A stretch of 64,000 nucleotides of DNA from Vicia villosa (Eukaryota > Streptophyta > Magnoliopsida > Fabales > Fabaceae). The position numbers and the translations under genes were made by a program. The DNA lies in assembly GCF_029867415.1 (NCBI RefSeq), contig NC_081183.1, forward strand, positions 195,951,563-196,015,562, in the 5' to 3' direction. Each line of letters begins with the position of its first letter. Within the stretch, counting starts at the first letter, position 1. This document shows positions 60,847 through 64,000 of this stretch, one piece after another. Under the pieces are notes generated by a model, which saw nothing but the letters and a program-made list of their open reading frames with translations, made no database searches and was not told the DNA's origin.

Positions 60847-63800
60847 TTATGATTTAATCTTGGATTTGTAGTAACTTAATTAAGTTTAATTAAGGTAATA
60901 AAATAGTAAATTTGTAGTACCATTTTCGTCCCCAATCTTGATACCGGATCTAATATCTTACATTAATTAATTGGAATACTAAAAAATATTTGATGGAAGT
61001 CTTCACCTATAAATAATGTAGGAGAATGATTTTTATTAATATTTTTTTGGATTGGGAATTAATGTGAGGACGTGTCCTTAAGATTGAGGACGAAAATGGA
61101 ATATATTATGTTGTTGTCATTAGTTTGTTGTTATTAGGAAAATGTTGTTGATGGGTCAACTATAAATACACGTGGATTGATTGCTACTTTGGTTTATATT
61201 ATTATTATTATTATATGCGACTTGGAAATAATGCAAAGCTAGTCTAATAACTAACTCAATAATCATTCATGGTTAGATTAATTTTTCTATGTCGGTAGGC
61301 CAAAATATGTGTTTTTTATATGCAATGTATCAAACTCTTAATCAAAGATTAAAAAGTTCAAACATCTACAATTTATTTTGTATAATATTCCCACTTACTT
61401 ATTATAAACTCTCACATGCCTCTCAAAATATTTTATTATTACTTGATAATAAAAAATAACGATAATTTATATATAACACTCTTACTTTTCAATTTATGAA
61501 GTGCACGTGTTTGGGTAAAACCGAGAGGATTACATTTAGAATTTATTTGGTAAAATATTTATTAATTATAAATTCATATGATAATAAAAAATCTGATTGG
61601 TAATGATTTTTTTATTACGAGTTTATAGTTTATTTTACTAGTTTATATCTTATTTTTCAGACGTTATTTCAAATAACGTTTTAGTTTATAGTTTATCATT
61701 TTTTTCTTGTTTTTATGTTCTTATTATTTTAAATAAATTCCACTATTGCTCTTTATAATTTATTTTCAATTATAATAAAATAATTATATATTAAATATCT
61801 TTTATGTTATTTTAATTTATCAACTCATTGAATCATTAATTTTACCAAACACTTTAATTAGCTTATTAGCTATAAGTCATCAGTCATCAACTATAAGCTA
61901 TCAGTCATCAGTCACAATTCATAAACTATAAACTACCGGCTAATTTATCAATTGATCATTATTTTTACCAAACTGGGTTTTAAAGCGAACAACGTCTTAT
62001 AAGTGCGGTGACGTGAACTTGAGATTGATTGAAACATAAATAAATTTTAACTTTTTAGATTGATTGAGTAACTAAGGTATTAATTTATATATGATCATAT
62101 ACATGAGTTATTTATTTAATTAAAAATAATAATATGTTTTTATAAATAGAAACGTTCTTCAATTTTATGGTGATATTATATATAGTTTATCAATTCAGAT
62201 TATCTTCTGTTTGTATTGGCGCGCAAGGAAGGAAATGTATTGAAAGGAAAATCAAATTTTATTCATACTAATTCATGATATTTTTCATCAGGTTTCCATT
62301 ATTGTGTTATGTATATTACATTTCTAATGTCTAATTATGAATGTGAAGAGTATTGTGAATGTCACATCAAATAGGATAGATGTTTATAAGTGAAAGAATG
62401 AAAATGGATTTTGTAAATTTAAGTTAATTCAAGCGGAAACTCTAAAAATATATGGGTTGGTTAAGTTGGTGTCGGTTGGTTGTGCAATGCTCACGCGTGA
62501 CCCACCCATAGTGATGATAGTAGGGTGGAAGGTGGAGCCCAGTTTGGTGTCAAACTTGTACGTATCCCCACCTATTACTAATTGGAGTACTCTGTTTGTA
62601 TCTACATGCAATTGCTTATGATCAATTTGCCAAGATATTCATTTTGATTGATCATTTTCAGATATTGAATCAGCGCAAAAGTAGCTAAAAATTAAAATTT
62701 TCTGTTTGTCCAATATTTTTGGTGTTGGCTAAAAATTGAGGACATCGACCGTTCATGTGTGAGTGAAACATTACAGTCCCATAAAATAAATTAAGGTGGG
62801 CTACAAGCTATGCATTGAAGTATGACAAGTACCAATACACATATTGAGGTTGTTTTGTTTGTTGCGATCAAAAGATGAGATTACTCGAATATTATTATAA
62901 TGTGTGAAGGTCTATGAAACACAGACACCTCTAAAATGACTCCGACATTGACATGGTGATATCGTTAATAATTTGAAAAAATAAATAAATTAAATGTAAT
63001 TGTAAGTACCGGTGCAGGTGTCCGTCATCGACACAGCTACCGACACGCCTGATTTTTGATGTGTACGTGCTTCATAGGTGAAGGTTAATGGAACAGTTGA
63101 AGAGTAAACAAGTTATGGAGACATCATCATGATGCAGGTGAAAGTGACTACGTATTATGCAATAATGGAAAGATAAATTAATATAGGATAATTATAAAAA
63201 AGAGTGAGAGAGGATGAGGTTGGGAAGTGATTAGTTTTGCCTGTCCTTGACCAAACAACACTTTTTCTTCAAAAGAATGATGAAGAAGGTAGATTATACT
63301 ATTTGTTTTTTTGTTTCTTTATGAATGTATCTAATATCTTTTAGCATAGGAGAAACTCAAGTTGATAATTGCCAACACATGCGCCAGCACATGGAGATTC
63401 ATTGTTTTCTTAATGTCTCAAGCGTTTGGATTTTGGGAGAATATTCACTCATCGAATATAACATCCTATGATGCTATGCCTAAAAGTAAAAAGAGTGGTT
63501 GAATTAGTCAACTTGGTTGTGCGTTTTATCTTTCTAATCATGGATTAAGGCTAAGTTAATTTTATAAAAAGAAACTTACAAGTGATTTTAACTACGAAGA
63601 ACTAGCTTATAAGATACAAGACATACATAGTAGTACAATTTAATATCTATGTCCGTTGCCATTGAAATTTTATTATTTATATGAATAAATTTGATAATCA
63701 ATCTAAATTAGATAACAAGGGATTCTCAATTACATCATTATTGATTCAACATGATCTAGGGATGCCACGTTTGATATATTTCGGCGGGTCGAAGTATATA

Positions 63801-64000
63801 TGAAGAAATAAACGCTTGTGAATTTCTTGACTGATCCACATGAGAGAATATTGACACTTAGGTCAGCAGATGCTCTGGTGTACGGATGGATAAGTGACAA
63901 ACATGCTTGTGTGGATTTGACAGGAGTTTAACCGCGGGACAGTCAGCTTTCAAAGTTATTTCAAGTAAAGTGGTCAAACATAAGAAAGTGTGGTCCGACA
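60847..64000. other. Zinc-finger gene 3' region and intergenic DNA, no gene seen
   Basis: A+T-rich sequence. A run of TATAAGCTATCAGTCATCA-like repeats lies at 61860-61930 beside AATTTTACCAAACACTTT, resembling a degraded hAT-type MITE, but its ends could not be defined. Frames such as 62429-62611 show no recognisable domain. Confidence 0.45.

Overview
The window is a gene-poor, A+T-rich, intron-containing stretch of a plant nuclear genome. The CC-NBS-LRR resistance gene, the Helitrons with CTAG ends and the plant-mobile-domain relic all point to a flowering plant. The Ogre-like solo LTR and the dispersed CCGTAGATGCATCTACGG palindromes suggest a papilionoid legume of the Medicago/pea/vetch group; that assignment is inference.

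Layout. 1-8.2 kb is a nest of Helitrons: the 5' end of one running off the left edge (to 895), a plus-strand element 1432-8174, and a minus-strand element 1537-4416 inside it, plus a MITE. 8.2-15.65 kb holds minisatellite-like repeats, a broken RPB2 N-terminal fragment, a truncated LINE and an Ogre-like solo LTR inside palindrome-bearing repeat DNA. 15.65-40.8 kb is a tandemly duplicated block with three copies of a TRM6 gene (tRNA m1A58 methyltransferase, non-catalytic subunit). The first is a deleted pseudogene whose downstream flank is split by a Pack-MULE-like element with a 9-bp target duplication. The other two each splice, on paper, to an intact 447-codon frame. Between them lie a CC-NBS-LRR gene broken by one in-frame TAA and an intact EMG1/NEP1 rRNA pseudouridine methyltransferase gene. 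41.4-42.5 kb is a decayed plant-mobile-domain (MAIN-like) relic, followed by LTR-like sequence and long AT microsatellites.

45.6-57.7 kb is the most striking part. A nearly identical 1793-bp segment occurs twice in direct orientation. Between the copies sits an apparently complete autonomous Helitron of about 8.5 kb with a seven-exon gene that reads through as one 1523-codon Rep-helicase frame, a perfect 3' hairpin and CTAG terminus, and A/T flanks. 58.1-60.8 kb is an intact three-exon single-C2H2 zinc-finger gene. The rest of the right end shows no gene.

The housekeeping genes (TRM6, NEP1, the zinc-finger gene) are single transcription units and not an operon. TRM6 and NEP1 both serve RNA methylation, but their closeness is probably incidental. 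All exon models come from reading GT/GC-AG junctions and checking phase by hand; no alignment or transcript data was used.
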